NCBI GenBank assembly: GCA_033439255.1
Contig: CM065884.1
Span: 310,001-374,000 of the forward strand
Length of the DNA: 64,000 bases
Origin: Hericium rajendrae
Taxonomy: Eukaryota; Basidiomycota; Agaricomycetes; Russulales; Hericiaceae
Direction of reading: 5' to 3'
The notes beneath the pieces were generated by a model. The model searched no databases, was not told where the DNA came from, and was given only the letters and a program-made list of their open reading frames with translations. Shown piece after piece: positions 43,191-53,940 of the stretch; position 1 is the first letter of the stretch, and the number at the start of each line of letters is the position of its first letter. The translations under genes and the position numbers were made by a program.

Positions 43191-43940
43191 CGTATATGTG
43201 AGTCTCGTTCGCTTTCTCGGAGGGAAACCCGTCGCTTACTTTCTTTCGCCCTTCAGGACCCATTCGCCTGGCAGTGCCCGGTCCTCCGCAGTGAGCAATG
43301 ACCTGGGCTGACCGTCGTTCTGCGAATTCGCGGGTGGCGATCATGCGCTGGTGCGCGCGTAGCGCTTGCGTGATATGCTGCCCATGGCACTCGCTCACGC
43401 GGTGCCCTGTCCCATGCTTCGGACAATGTCCCGCGCTTCACGCGACGACTTGCTCCGACATTCGAAAGAATCTGCCTCGGACTCGCTGGTGATGTCCTAA
43501 TGACGACACTGCCGGTGTTCATTCGGACTGGGCTGGATGGGTAAGTAACGCTGTTCCTCATGTAATGGCCATGTTGCTTACTGCAGCGCCCTTCCGTCGC
43601 CAGCATGATGGCCGTCGCATCTACCATTCCATCCCACAACAATGCGTTCAGCTGTTCGTGAGTTCCTCGTGGCCTGCAGCTCACGGAATATCATTCAAAG
43701 GGATCTAGACAGAATGTCATTAGTAAGTCGTGCCCAGCGTAGACTGTGAGTCATGGTGCTTACCTTCACAAGAAACAGACTCTGGGCGACGGCGTTCCCG
43801 CCGTCCGCGTTGGCGCCAAGCTGACGCCCCGTCTGAGGTACCTGTCGCCCGCAAGCGCCATCCTCGTCGCATCCACCGGTTCTCCCTTATACTAGCCCGA
43901 ACTCGGGCGTGATCTCCTTATCTCGCCAAGTCTTCCATCA

Positions 43941-46900
43941 CGACGCAAGGGCGTCATCGTCAAGTAAACGGACAGCCCTGCCATCCTGTCGCATTCACGC
44001 GATCTTCCGTCGACTTTCCTGTGACCTGCTGGAGGCCGCGATGGGAGGCGTGTCTTGTCGAGCGCGGTCAATCTGGCGGCCCGTCTCTAACACGTATCGC
44101 GAGCACGCGCCATCCCGTCGCCTCCAACAGTTCTCCGGTGGCGACGTCGTGCATCGCGTCTTCGTCTCGCCCACACTTCAATCACGACCCAAGGGCGTCA
44201 TCGTCAAGTAGATCACATAGACGCCTGTCCCGCGATGCGCTGTCTCTCGCCCCTCACGCGGAGACCTGTTCTATAGAGCAGAGCGACGCGCGTGTCGTCG
44301 GGCGGGGTCTAACTTGACGATGACGCTCGATATCGTAGCAAGGCATGGGGTATGCTGATCGGCGTCGTTGCTCTGAGCAATCGCGCACATATCGTCGCCG
44401 AAGCCGAGCGCCGCATCGATATCGACCGACTCGACGTCTCTGCCTCCTCATCGCAGTCGGCATTGTTCAGTCGTCTCGGCAGTGGGTCTGTCGCGACGCA
44501 AGGGCGTCATCGTCAAGTAGATGGACTACCCCGCAATCTACCCGCTGGAGGCTGGGATCGCAGTCTAACTTGACGATGATGCCCGCAGTCGAGCGGGTAG
44601 CTGATCTGGTCGGGGTTATTGTGTCGTCCCGTTCAGTTGATGCCGGATTGCGCAGGATGGCAACTGCAGTGCACAGCGCGTGAGTAGTATTGCTATCTTG
44701 AAGGACACAGCGACTGACAGGACGCCAAGCGCCCCGTCGATTCTTCGGCAACTCGTTGCCCACGCCCCTCCCGGTTGCAATCGACATCGACTCGTTCGCG
44801 CGGGTGGCCCCCTTCTTTTACGGTGCGCCGGCACCCCGTCGATGTCGGACGACGCCTCCAGAAAATGCCTCGCCGCATTCGACATGGATGGCCTTGTGCT
44901 TGACACCATGGGCTGTCGGTCGTCGTGCGCCCGTCTGTTGTGTCGCATGACTCCCGCGGATGCTTCTTGCCTGTCGCGCCCGCAATCGACATCGGCCGCA
45001 TGGACGACGTCGCCCTCATTCAGCTCAAAGAGCGGGCGCACGGTGCATTCTGGTGTGGAGGCAGTGGCAGTCTGCGACGGGAAATGGGGACAGAGCGATG
45101 TAGAGGACAGATTGAAAGGTACGATATCAGTCTCACTACGAGCGCTGAAAATAAGGTCACTCACGTTGCTGTCAGGACATCAGCGCTGCGCGCAAGCCCT
45201 CCGTGGCCTCCATGTCCTTCATAATTGCCTGGAACCCTGCCACGCCCCCCTTCACGCTCGTATGGACATGATGCCCATCTGCAACACCTCTCACGCGCCG
45301 CGCTGCTCCACCCATTCCCGGCGGAAAGTATGATGTCGCGCGGGCTTGCGAACGGCGTGATTGCGCGTCTCGACGACTGCATTCTGTGGCCTGAAATCGC
45401 AGTCGGGGACACATCCATCATGCGCCAAGGACATCATCGTCAAGTTCCTGGACGTGCCGTGCATTCTGCGTCAGCTTGGCGGGGCGCGCGCCCGACTAAC
45501 GAAGGGCCCACCACCACGCATGCTGTTTCTGTCACCTCTGGCGCGCCGCGTTCCGCCATCTGTAAAGGGATGGTGTCGCGAGGCTTGCATATGGCGCATC
45601 CCCCCACGAACGCATTCCGACATCGAGAACACATCGGCGCGCCAAGGGCGTCATCGTCAAGTTCGACGGGGGTTGCGTTCGTTCGGCGGGGGGTTGCGTT
45701 CGTTCGGCGAGCAGACTTGCGACGCGCCTGGCGATTCGCAGGGCAGACGGCGAGCGACGCCATTGCGCACGTCTCCCGTCGGCGGTGCGACACGCGGGGT
45801 ACGATTGCGAGAACTCGTCGTGCATCCTACGTTCTCCTTGAGCGGACGGCGGCGCGGGAGGCGCGCTTGCGGGTGGGGCGACGCGTTGGCGCGTCATGTT
45901 TGCTTAAATGCGAATGCACGCAGGCTGCGTCTCGGTGCGCGCGATGGAGGGACGCAGCGTTGCGCGCGCGCCCTCCATTGGTTCCCATTCCCATTCCGAG
46001 TCCGCGCCGTGCTTCATGATCGCCTGCAACTTCGCTATGCCCCCCTTCACATTCGTACGGACATGGCGCCCGTCTGCGACACCTCTCGCATGCCGTTCTC
46101 CACTACCTGTTCCTGGTGGAAGGAGACAGAGTCGCGGGACTTGCGAAGCGGGGTCTCGCATCTCCACGGCCGCATCCCGTCTTTGGGGAAAGCGTCGACA
46201 GCGCGCCAAGGGCGCCATCGTCAAGTTCGAGGGGAGCGCGTTCGGCGAGCGGACTTGCGGCGCGCCTGGCAATTCGCAGGGCCGACCGCGTGCGGAGCCA
46301 TTTGGCACATCCCCCGTCGCGGGTGCTACATACGGCACGCAATTGCGGGGACCCACCGCGCGACATGCATCCCATGTCGTCTCTGTGCAGACGGCAGCTC
46401 GGAGGCGCGTTCAGCGCATCGCACTCGCTTGACTCCGAACGCATCCGGGCCGCCTCTCGATGCGCGCGGCGGAGAGGACGGGGGCGTCATCGTCAAGAAC
46501 GACGGATCGGGGATGGGTCTCGTCGAGGGTCCAGTCCTGTGCTTGCAGACGGACGGCCGTCGGGATTGGTGACAGGGAGGGGAGCGACAGGTGAGTACTG
46601 TGAGGTCCGATGTCAGTATTGCTGCTGACGTTGAGGAGAAGGCCACTCACGTTACCGTTAGGACATCAGTGCTGCGTCGCGCGCCACGCTGCTTCCCGTT
46701 CCGATTCTGCCCCGCCATTTAAGTTCGCCTGCGGCTCCATCCCGTCGCCCGTCCCATTCGTATGGACAGACACGGCGGCCCGTTTCCGACAGCCTTCGCC
46801 CTCTCGACTCCGTGGTTTCGCGGGGCTTGGCGAACGGCGCGGCCTCGCATCCTAACGACCGCATTCGGTGACTGAACTCGCGGACATGCCGCGCGCCCGA

Positions 46901-47126
46901 CCAACGGAGGGCGCGCCATTTCCGACGCCGTTGCCCACATTGTCCATGGCTGATATTCCGGATGGTACGTATTGCGACTGTGGGGACTTGCCACGCATTC
47001 CACGTCATCTTCCTATGGACAGCGGCATCGAGGCGCATTCGGCGCGTCGTAGTCGCTTGGATCCGAACGCAGGCGGGTTGTTTCTCGGAACGCGCGACGG
47101 AGGGACGGGGGCGTCATCGTCAAGTA
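43941..47126 (+). repeat. Nested GC-rich repeat array with a core motif present about ten times
   Basis: The core gcgtcatcgtcaag, often preceded by cgacgcaagg or cgcgccaagg, occurs at about 43941, 44184, 44494, 45422, 45637, 46201, 46480 and 47104 on the plus strand and inverted at 44312 and 44567. Larger units repeat around it: the stretch after 45663 (ttcggcgagcagacttgcga) recurs after 46226 (ttcggcgagcggacttgcgg), a 565-bp step. The block starting ggacatcag near 45175 recurs near 46660, about 1.49 kb on. On the minus strand, peptides such as VHTSVKGGVAGFQAIMK and VRTNVKGGIAKLQAIMK are kept, hinting at a decayed multicopy gene. Confidence 0.72.
45668..45709 (+). repeat. Short tandem duplication inside the array
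   Basis: gggttgcgttcgttcggcg occurs twice back-to-back with a 2-3 nt spacer. It is a recent local duplication within the larger unit. Confidence 0.8.
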
Positions 47127-47705
47127 CCGCGAGTCGGGGATACGGTCTCGCCGCGTGCCTTGCAGCTATGAGGCGTCCAGCACCGTGGGCGGGTGCAGGT
47201 GCGGAGTTGAGCGGCAGGCGTACGGGAAGGGAGCGACAGATGAGCACGGAGGCCTTTTTTCGGTGAGTATGACTGCTGTTGCGGAATACAGCGACGACTC
47301 ACGATTTGCAGAGCGCCTCATGCTTCCCGTCGGCGTCGCGAGCACCTGCGAGTCCTCATCACAGCGCGAATCGCATAATCGCGGTGCGCGCTCGATCGCC
47401 CGTGAGTCGTGTTGGTTTCCTTGCGAGAGCGGGCCATCGCCGTTTTGTTCTGGACGGCGACTCGACCGGTGGGAGGGGCGACGGCGCACGAGTCGAAATG
47501 GCCAGAAGGAGAAAGGAGGGAGCGAGGAGCACGTGCGACTGCGGCAGAAGTGAGGCAGTCGGGCGAGGAACTCACCTTGGGAGAGCCCCTCCGAAGCGAG
47601 TCGCTCTCGCTCTGAGCGTCGGGTGGTGGGCGGCAGCTCAGTGTGGAGTGGTCGAGACAAACACGGCAGGCGGAAGGCGGGGGTCACACAAAGTACAATC
47701 CGGAC

Positions 47706-49851
47706 TCACCTTGGGACTGTAGAGTTGAAAACAACCAAGTCGCACTCCCTTGCGGCTGTAGAGTAAAAAACGACCAAGTCGTACTTACGAAGGAGCCCTC
47801 TGTGTGCTGTAGATACTAAGAAAACGACTAAGTTAAACAGTTGCCCTCGGTGCCAAATGCTGTTAAGATGCAATGATGATGGAAAGACTCGCGAGCATAC
47901 AAGGGCATCGAAGCGATCTACGCGATCTACAAACGCGTCCTCAATTCGAAGCCCGTTGTCCCCGCCCTCCTCGAACGCGCGCTGCTGCCGGCTGTAGTCG
48001 CCCTTGTGTTTCCCGCCGTGCGTCCACCCGTACGCGCGCCGCTGGTCCATGTCGTACGGCACGCCGATCTCGCCGATAATCGTCGGGTATGCGCCGAGGA
48101 TCTCCGCGTCCGCCTTGAGCTCGCCCAGCTGCTCCCGCAGCGACTTGCGGATCGCCCGCTCCCCGATCTTCACCGCCTGCAGCTGCGAGCGGTACTTCCC
48201 GCGCAGCAGCCCCAGCGCGTCCGCGTTGAACCAGTTCCAGTGCCGTGTCACGAGCGTCAGCCCGTCGTAGTAGTGCGTCGAGTAGCAGCACCGCCCGCGC
48301 AGGTCCGCCTCCTCCAGCGGCGGCGGCTGCGCGAACACGGGCGGCGCGACGAACAGGATCGCCTCGGGGTGCGCCGCCCGCACGCGCGCCGCGTACGCTT
48401 GCCAGTGCGGGCGCCAGAAGTCCGCGATGAACGCCACGTCGCGCGGCTCCTCGTCGCACCCGTCCTCCAGCGGCAGCATCTTGAAGTAGTCCGGCCGCAT
48501 CACGTACCCCGTCTCGACGTCCCACACGCCGTGCTGCGCCCAGATGCACTCGCCCAGCGCCCACCCGGGATCGCGCCGCCAGCCGTAACGCGGGTGCACC
48601 CCGCCCGGCTCCCCCACCGCGTCCGCCCACATCTTGCGGCCCTTCGGGTCGACCGTCACCGACCCCGCGCGCCTCGGCCCGAACTGCCCAAACGCCCAGT
48701 TCTCCACCGTCTGCGCCTGGCCCATCCCCAGCCGCAGCGACTGCGCCGGCGTCGGCGCCGTGCCCTTCTTCAGCGTCGAGCCCTGCTCCGTCGGCAGCAC
48801 CCTCAGGTCCGCGCACCCGATCAGGCCCTCCGCCGGCTCGTTCATGCTGTCCCACCCGACCACGCACGCGTCCAGCAGCCCGCCCGCCGCGCGCAGCCGG
48901 TCCGCGAGCTGCCCGAACGCCTCGACGAAGTGCGACTGCAGGTAGTCCTGGATGTTCTGCCCGTCGAGGATGCATTTCGGCGCGTACGCGCGCCCGGCGA
49001 AGAAGAACGTCAGCAGCGTCTGCGACGCGAGCCGCCCGTAGTTCGTCGACCACTGCATCGCCGGCAGCGACGCCGGGTCCGGCTGCGCCGTCGACGGGTA
49101 CTCGCAGTGCAGGATCGCCGTTTGCGTGGCCGTGAAGTTGCGCGGGTTGATCCCGCACGCGGGCAGCGTCCAGTACGGCGCGCCCGAGCCGCCCGAAAAG
49201 CGCGACCACTGAAGACGTGAACACGCGTGCATTGAAATGATGGGGACGCGACACTCACGATGTCCTGATGCGGGTCAATAAAGACTTTAAAGCCGTACTC
49301 TTTGCATTTTCGAAGCACGCGGATGGTGTAGTCCATGAATTCGTAGTCGTACTTCCCCCTGCAGACATATGAGCACCGACTTGCACGGACGACGCAAACA
49401 CTCACGGGCCAGCGTGCTCCAGCGACTCCCACGTAATCGGATACCGCAAGACGTTGAAGCCCCATCCACGCAGCCTCGCGAGATGCAGATCGGCCGACCC
49501 GTCGTCCAGATTCAGCGGCCGCCCCAAGAACGTCTTGCCCTCGCCCTCTGCATCTTCCCAGAAGCCATCGAGGATGTACGACGGCTCGCCCACAGGGGCT
49601 TTCGCGGATCCGGCGAGGTTGATGCCTCTCAGCAGCAGCGTGCGTCCGCTGGTGTCCACAAAATTGCCGTCGATCGTGTGTATGAAATCTGGCGGCGTGG
49701 GGTTCCCCGTTGCGGGGGAAACGGAGGGTACCCGCGGCATCGTGTGCGGGGGTTTGTTTTGTGGTGGTGGTGGTATGAAAGAAAGCGGGGTTGTGTGGGG
49801 GGAAGCGCGTCGTACGACTCTTGGGTTGACATCACAATATTGGCGCGTCAT
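47706..49851 (-). CDS. Chimeric, 3'-truncated GH5_12 copy with a new C-terminus
   Basis: The duplicate of the 32.6-35.9 kb gene. Three exons (49406-49851, 49259-49358, 47706-49208) give an open 2049 nt, 682 residues. Introns are 47 and 50 bp. All catalytic motifs (DSMNEPAEG, IIGEIGVPYD) are kept and nearly identical to the full copy. After SRQQRA the sequence leaves homology and continues for 89 unrelated residues (FEEGGDNGLRIEDAF ...) containing three DLVVFxSTA-like repeats. The last barrel strands (NYAIWTYCPDHTHPWG) and the whole C-terminal beta domain are lost, so the protein is probably misfolded or inactive. The open frame, promoter and TATA-like word are retained, so expression is possible. 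Confidence 0.75.
47715..47840 (-). repeat. Three short tandem repeats encoding the new C-terminus
   Basis: The plus-strand word ctgtagag...aaacgaccaagtcg occurs three times with variation at about 47718, 47754 and 47809. On the minus strand it encodes NLVVFLVSTA, DLVVFYSTA and DLVVFNST at the end of the chimeric GH5 frame. Confidence 0.75.
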
Positions 49852-50230
49852 CGCAATAGACTCCGTTAGCGCCTGCTATCCCCGAGGCAGAGATAAAGGA
49901 ACGGGTGACAAGGTAGAGTATTACAGAAGTCCGGGGCAGGATTTTCTGTCATCGACGCTCTATATAGCACGATGAACATCGCCGTCATCTCAGTCTGTTC
50001 TCGTCTCATAGGTCCAGGTTGGACCGGCCGAGCCAAGTACTTTCAACAGGATCGCATCGCCGGATCTCTCGGAATGAAGTTGAACACACAACGGCCATTA
50101 CACAACGGAGGGCTATAGTTCAGGCCTAAATGAGAATCGATGGCGAAAGGGGAACGCGACTTCCGCGAGTTCTTTATAGTGGACAATAAGTAACTTAGCA
50201 CTGCGTCCGTACGACTTTCCCGCGGCCCTG
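47970..50230 (-). repeat. Segmental duplication, right copy (GH5_12 locus)
   Basis: A direct copy of about 33540-36212. The left break is at the SRQQRA codons (cgcgctgctgccggctgtag) and the right break just after gactttcccgcggccc. Small indels in the leader before MPRVPSV are whole codons. Confidence 0.88.
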
Positions 50231-50403
50231 AAAGTTGAACAATGGCGTGAACTTCGATGGTTGCCAACTGACCAAAATAGCCCTGAGATCATGGGGCCCA
50301 GAAACGCGATACTAGTACATCCTTGTCAATGCAGGTGGATATGCTCGCCCACAAGCAGACGTTCGATTCTCTGATGAACATGATGCATGAAGTGACCGTC
50401 CAG

Positions 50404-50661
50404 ACAGGACCCCTGAATACTCGAAGATATGTTCCATCCGTAATGCTGACGGAAAAGGGGTCATCTGGGAGGGCAAAAACGACTTTCCCGGCGGATTTTG
50501 GGGATTTTGGCTGCGGAAGTCAACAGAAGGAGTGAATATGTCCTGATCCACCACCTCATCCGGCAAATTGTGCCTAGGATTTTCCCTCTGTGTGGCGAAC
50601 AAAACCAAAAAACACGTCCGCATTAGGATGGAACCTCTAAGTGGATATTCGGGGGTCCTGT
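50404..50661. mobile_element. 258-bp MITE-like element
   Basis: The ends are inverted: left acaggacccctgaatactc, right end (read inwards) ACAGGACCCCCGAATATCC. Inverted similarity continues for about 50 bp (gttccatccgtaatgc against GTTCCATCCTAATGC). It has no coding capacity. A ccag word flanks both sides and may be a short target duplication. Confidence 0.7.
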
Positions 50662-50929
50662 CCAGACATCGAGGTCGAGCATCCCGGCGCCAAACCGGGT
50701 CGGCCAACTCTTCAATTCAACATCCTCTCACTCGCTCTAGTCTTGCACTTGAAGTTCTTTCGAACCTTATGTAGTGCGGTTCACTTACAACAGTAACTTG
50801 CAGAGCTTTCTCGCTGTTGTAACAGTGGTCAACTGGCTATCATTCCAGCCTGGCGCCCAACGAGGAATTCATGTCCGAATTCTCTTCTGCCCTGCACGTC
50901 AGTTATGCCAGACTTTTTGTCGCCGAGTC

Positions 50930-52860
50930 GAAAAGCAGATCCGGACGTGTTCCAGCTGCCAGGATTGGTTAGGATGGGCCGTGCGTGCGTGTCTACATAA
51001 ACCACGGCTTGTCGCTTAGGCGGAGCCTTACGTCTGACATGGACACCTCGTGAACTCACCTTAAAGTGCCCGCTACGTAGATAGCGGTCAGGCGGGCGAT
51101 TCTGATGGACCAAGGCTGCGATCTGTCTATTTTATCATTAGGAAAAGACGTTGAAGAGATAGTACAGCATAAGGTATGTCCCCGAATTATTAGCGACCGT
51201 AACCTCATTCTGAATCCCCGCCGCTCTGTCATGTCTTGCCCAGATCTCGGGAAACATGTATCCTCCTTTCATGTTGAATGGCATGCCAATTTACATCGAA
51301 CAGCAGCCCCTCAGCCATGCAGTGGAGTTGCAGATGCGATTTATCTTGACTTTCTAACGACGATTGAGGGACGCCGTCCCGCAGATCGAGAAGTTGTCGA
51401 AGACGGATCTTGGAGACCTGCAGCAGAGAGACTATACGCTCAGGATCGGCCTGGAGTGAGCCCTCTCATTCATTAAACCGCGTGTTTGCATGGCGTCGTA
51501 TTAATGATAGAACCGTCCAGCCATATGAAAGACACCGCAGGCAATGACAGGGTGATATGCTCACCTACATGGTGTCGTTGAACTTATTAATCTTTCTCGT
51601 AGATCTGGAAACAATTCCGCATCTCAGGCAGGCTGTCAATCGCAGCTCTGTCCGATAAAGTATTGACGCTGCTCATGGGATGGTCAGTGTGATTGGCGGC
51701 AGCACCTTGATGGCTTGACCTTTGATGCACATAGACCAGGACGAGGAACTATCATGCGCACACATTCACGGTGCACAAAGACGGCGCCGTCTATGCAGAC
51801 ACAGTCCGTCCTTCCTTTCATCTGGCTTCAATGAGCGCTCAGGCCACATTTCAGGAGTCTCAATCTGTCGACCACATGACGTTCGGATGCTTGGTCGGTG
51901 CATGCATGCTTGTCTCAAGGCTTGTCTCCATTATAATAATGGTTCCTGACGAAAGACGTATCCAGTCAGACGTTGTGCGATTGTGCGGTTCCCGAGAAAA
52001 GCGATCACGGTGTCCGGACACTGGCCCATCTCCTGCAAACAGAAGGAGAGGCAATCCGCTGGCTCTACGATCGTAAGGCTGACCCTGGCACATCAGACCG
52101 TCCGTTTCGGCTGACCACATCCCGATGCTCGTAGTGTGTGACAACTGGAGCCACACCATCACGGTAAGTCTTATTCACCTTACCATCCATCAATGGCCTC
52201 ATCCACCTTCAGGTCGAACAAATCGCCCCAGCCGCCTCGAGCACGCACCAAGTCGCCGTCCTCGACGGCGCCGGCGCCTGCCCGCGCGAAGACAGCAGCG
52301 GCCCCTGCATGTGGGCCCACGACATGCGGCATGCCAGCCGTGCGCGCCGCGGTACTCGCGCTCATCCGTGGCGCAATGAACTACCGGGACCAACTCGTCA
52401 TAGACTTCGACACGGACGCGTTTGACTTCAGCGCGGCCCGCGGACGCGTGCACGCCGCGTTTGCGAGTTCGGACTCCGTGTCCGCTGGCGCCAAGTCGAT
52501 GCTGTACGCGCTGCACCCCGACGTGCTGGATGGCCTGCATCCGCGCGGCTTTCCGGACGTGCTGAAGAGGGGGCAAGTGCTGCAGGGGACGTAGGACGGG
52601 GACAGGGCTGCGGCGCCGAGCAGGTTTATGGAGGAGATCACGACGACCAGGCGCGACAAGAAGGCTGGAGGGTGCTGCTGGAAGTGCGGGTCGCTGCATA
52701 ACTTGGCTGGGTAGGTTCTTGTGCTTTTCGCTGGTGCTGTTATGCTTAGAGGCGTGGTGTGCAGGTGTGCCCGACGCCGCAAGTCTTTGTATTGCGGGAA
52801 GGCGTGTCAGCGAGTATGCGCTCTCGGTTCTGCCGCATGCTAACGCTGACATTCAATATA
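50930..52860 (+). pseudogene. Decayed pRiA4b ORF-3/MYND gene, paralogue B
   Basis: Recognisable exon remnants occur in order: DPDVFQLPG near 50940, IEKLSKTDLGDLQQRDYTL near 51390, IWKQFRISGRLSIAALSDKV near 51605, RNYHAHTFTVHKDGAVYADT near 51745, TLAHLLQTEGEAIRWLYD near 52020, AVLDGAGACPRED near 52260 and ITTTRRDKKAGGCCWKCGS near 52640. An in-frame stop (TAG 52592-52594) replaces the Trp of the family's RTWDG motif. No initiator ATG matching the other copies was found. The second half of the MYND finger has lost Cys residues. It is a non-viral host gene relic next to an intact DUF6593 gene. Confidence 0.8.
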
Positions 52861-53182
52861 GCCGCATTGAAAGAATGGACATCGCCAGCAATGCAAGGCA
52901 GCCAAGCAGTAGTCGGAGGTGTATTTTCGGTCCTCTGATCCCACATGGCAATTTATCAAGCGCTGTTGCTGTCGATTTGGGCGCGTCAGGGCCTTCAAAG
53001 TTACTAGTGCACGAATAGATGTCAGTTTCAATGATGAAGAGTCCGTTTCAAGATGAATTGCGTTACTATCGTCAAACAAGGTCAAGTAGGTGTTTCTCGG
53101 ACAGGTAAGGGTCCATGGCAATATGAAACGTACGTCCAGAACACAGTATACCGATAGCTGGTCTACACTGGATCTCACGCGC

Positions 53183-53855
53183 TCAACAGGTAGCCCCAGC
53201 TGACGCACTGGCATTGGCAGCAGCTGATGCGTTACTGCGCTTCCGTTGTTGCCTCTTCTTCTCCATGTACACGAACGAGGCCACGATGTCGTCCAGGATC
53301 GGCACGCCGTCGGCCGCGACCTCGAGGTACGCGGGGTGGCCCTTGCTGAAGAAGCCCAGCGAGCGCGTGTGGTACTCGGCGACGCGGGAGCGTGCGGCGT
53401 CTTGGCAGTCGAGCTGCCATTGATGCAAGCGACAGGTAAGCAGGACAGGTTGTAGCGGGACAAGGTGGGTCCGCGGTCCGACTTGCCTTCACGCCGTGAC
53501 TTCCGTCCTTCCACACGTAGGATTGGCCGTCAGATGCGAGCAGCACGCGCTTCCTACTCTCGGTGAGCACAACATGGTGTCGCGGAAGTGAAGGCACGCA
53601 CGTCCCGAAGAAGCCCTTGTGGGGCAGATGCTGGCTCGCCTCCACCGTTCTACCGTCCTGGTGGAACTCGTCCGGCGAAAACCTGTTCCACTCTATCCAC
53701 GCAATGTCGTGGTCTGTCTGCCCCGTCAGGCGTGTGATAGTCGTCCGTCCGCTGCCGAAGAGGCGGTACGGCGTGTCGATGCGGTAGAGCGCGTGGCCAC
53801 GCTCGTCTTTGAGGACGGTGTTGAGGTAGTTTTCTCCAAAGAGCGTGAGGATCAT
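53183..53855 (-). CDS. DUF6593 family protein, paralogue B
   Basis: A predicted 183-residue protein with the same three-exon structure and phases as paralogue A (552 nt). Introns are 53554-53601 (GTGCGT donor, TAG acceptor) and 53414-53486, the latter with a GC donor (AAG|GCAAGT), whereas paralogue A has GT at the same place. Motifs: MILTLFGENYLNTVLKDERG, YRIDTP, RTTITRL, AWIEWNRF, KRVLLASDGQSYVWKDG and GVPILDDIVASFVYMEKKR. The tail is Ala/Ser-rich. The Met of MILTLF was chosen because the in-frame ATG at 53927 lies upstream of the TATA box. It appears intact although both neighbours, the pRiA4b-ORF3/MYND and hydrolase copies, are dead. Function unknown. Confidence 0.82.
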
Positions 53856-53914
53856 TGCGGTGGTCGCACTGCGTGCGGGTGGGTCATCCGGGTCGGAAAG
53901 TATCAACTTGGTTA

Positions 53915-53940
53915 TTATATATGGCATCTAGCGCCCATAT
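53915..53940 (-). promoter_or_regulatory. Conserved TATA-containing promoter block of DUF6593 paralogue B
   Basis: On the minus strand the block is ATATGGGCGCTAGA then TGCCATATATAA. It aligns without gaps to the block upstream of paralogue A, with the same distance to the ATG. Confidence 0.7.

Noticed and set aside
48006-49220. A 404-codon plus-strand open frame
   Set aside because: It is the antisense shadow of the duplicated GH5 exon 3, with no domain and biased composition.
36200-50300. LTR retroelements or other virus-derived elements in the repeat-rich core
   Set aside because: No reverse transcriptase, integrase, capsid-like or long terminal repeat signatures were seen. The repeats are host gene relics, tandem arrays and short inverted-repeat elements.
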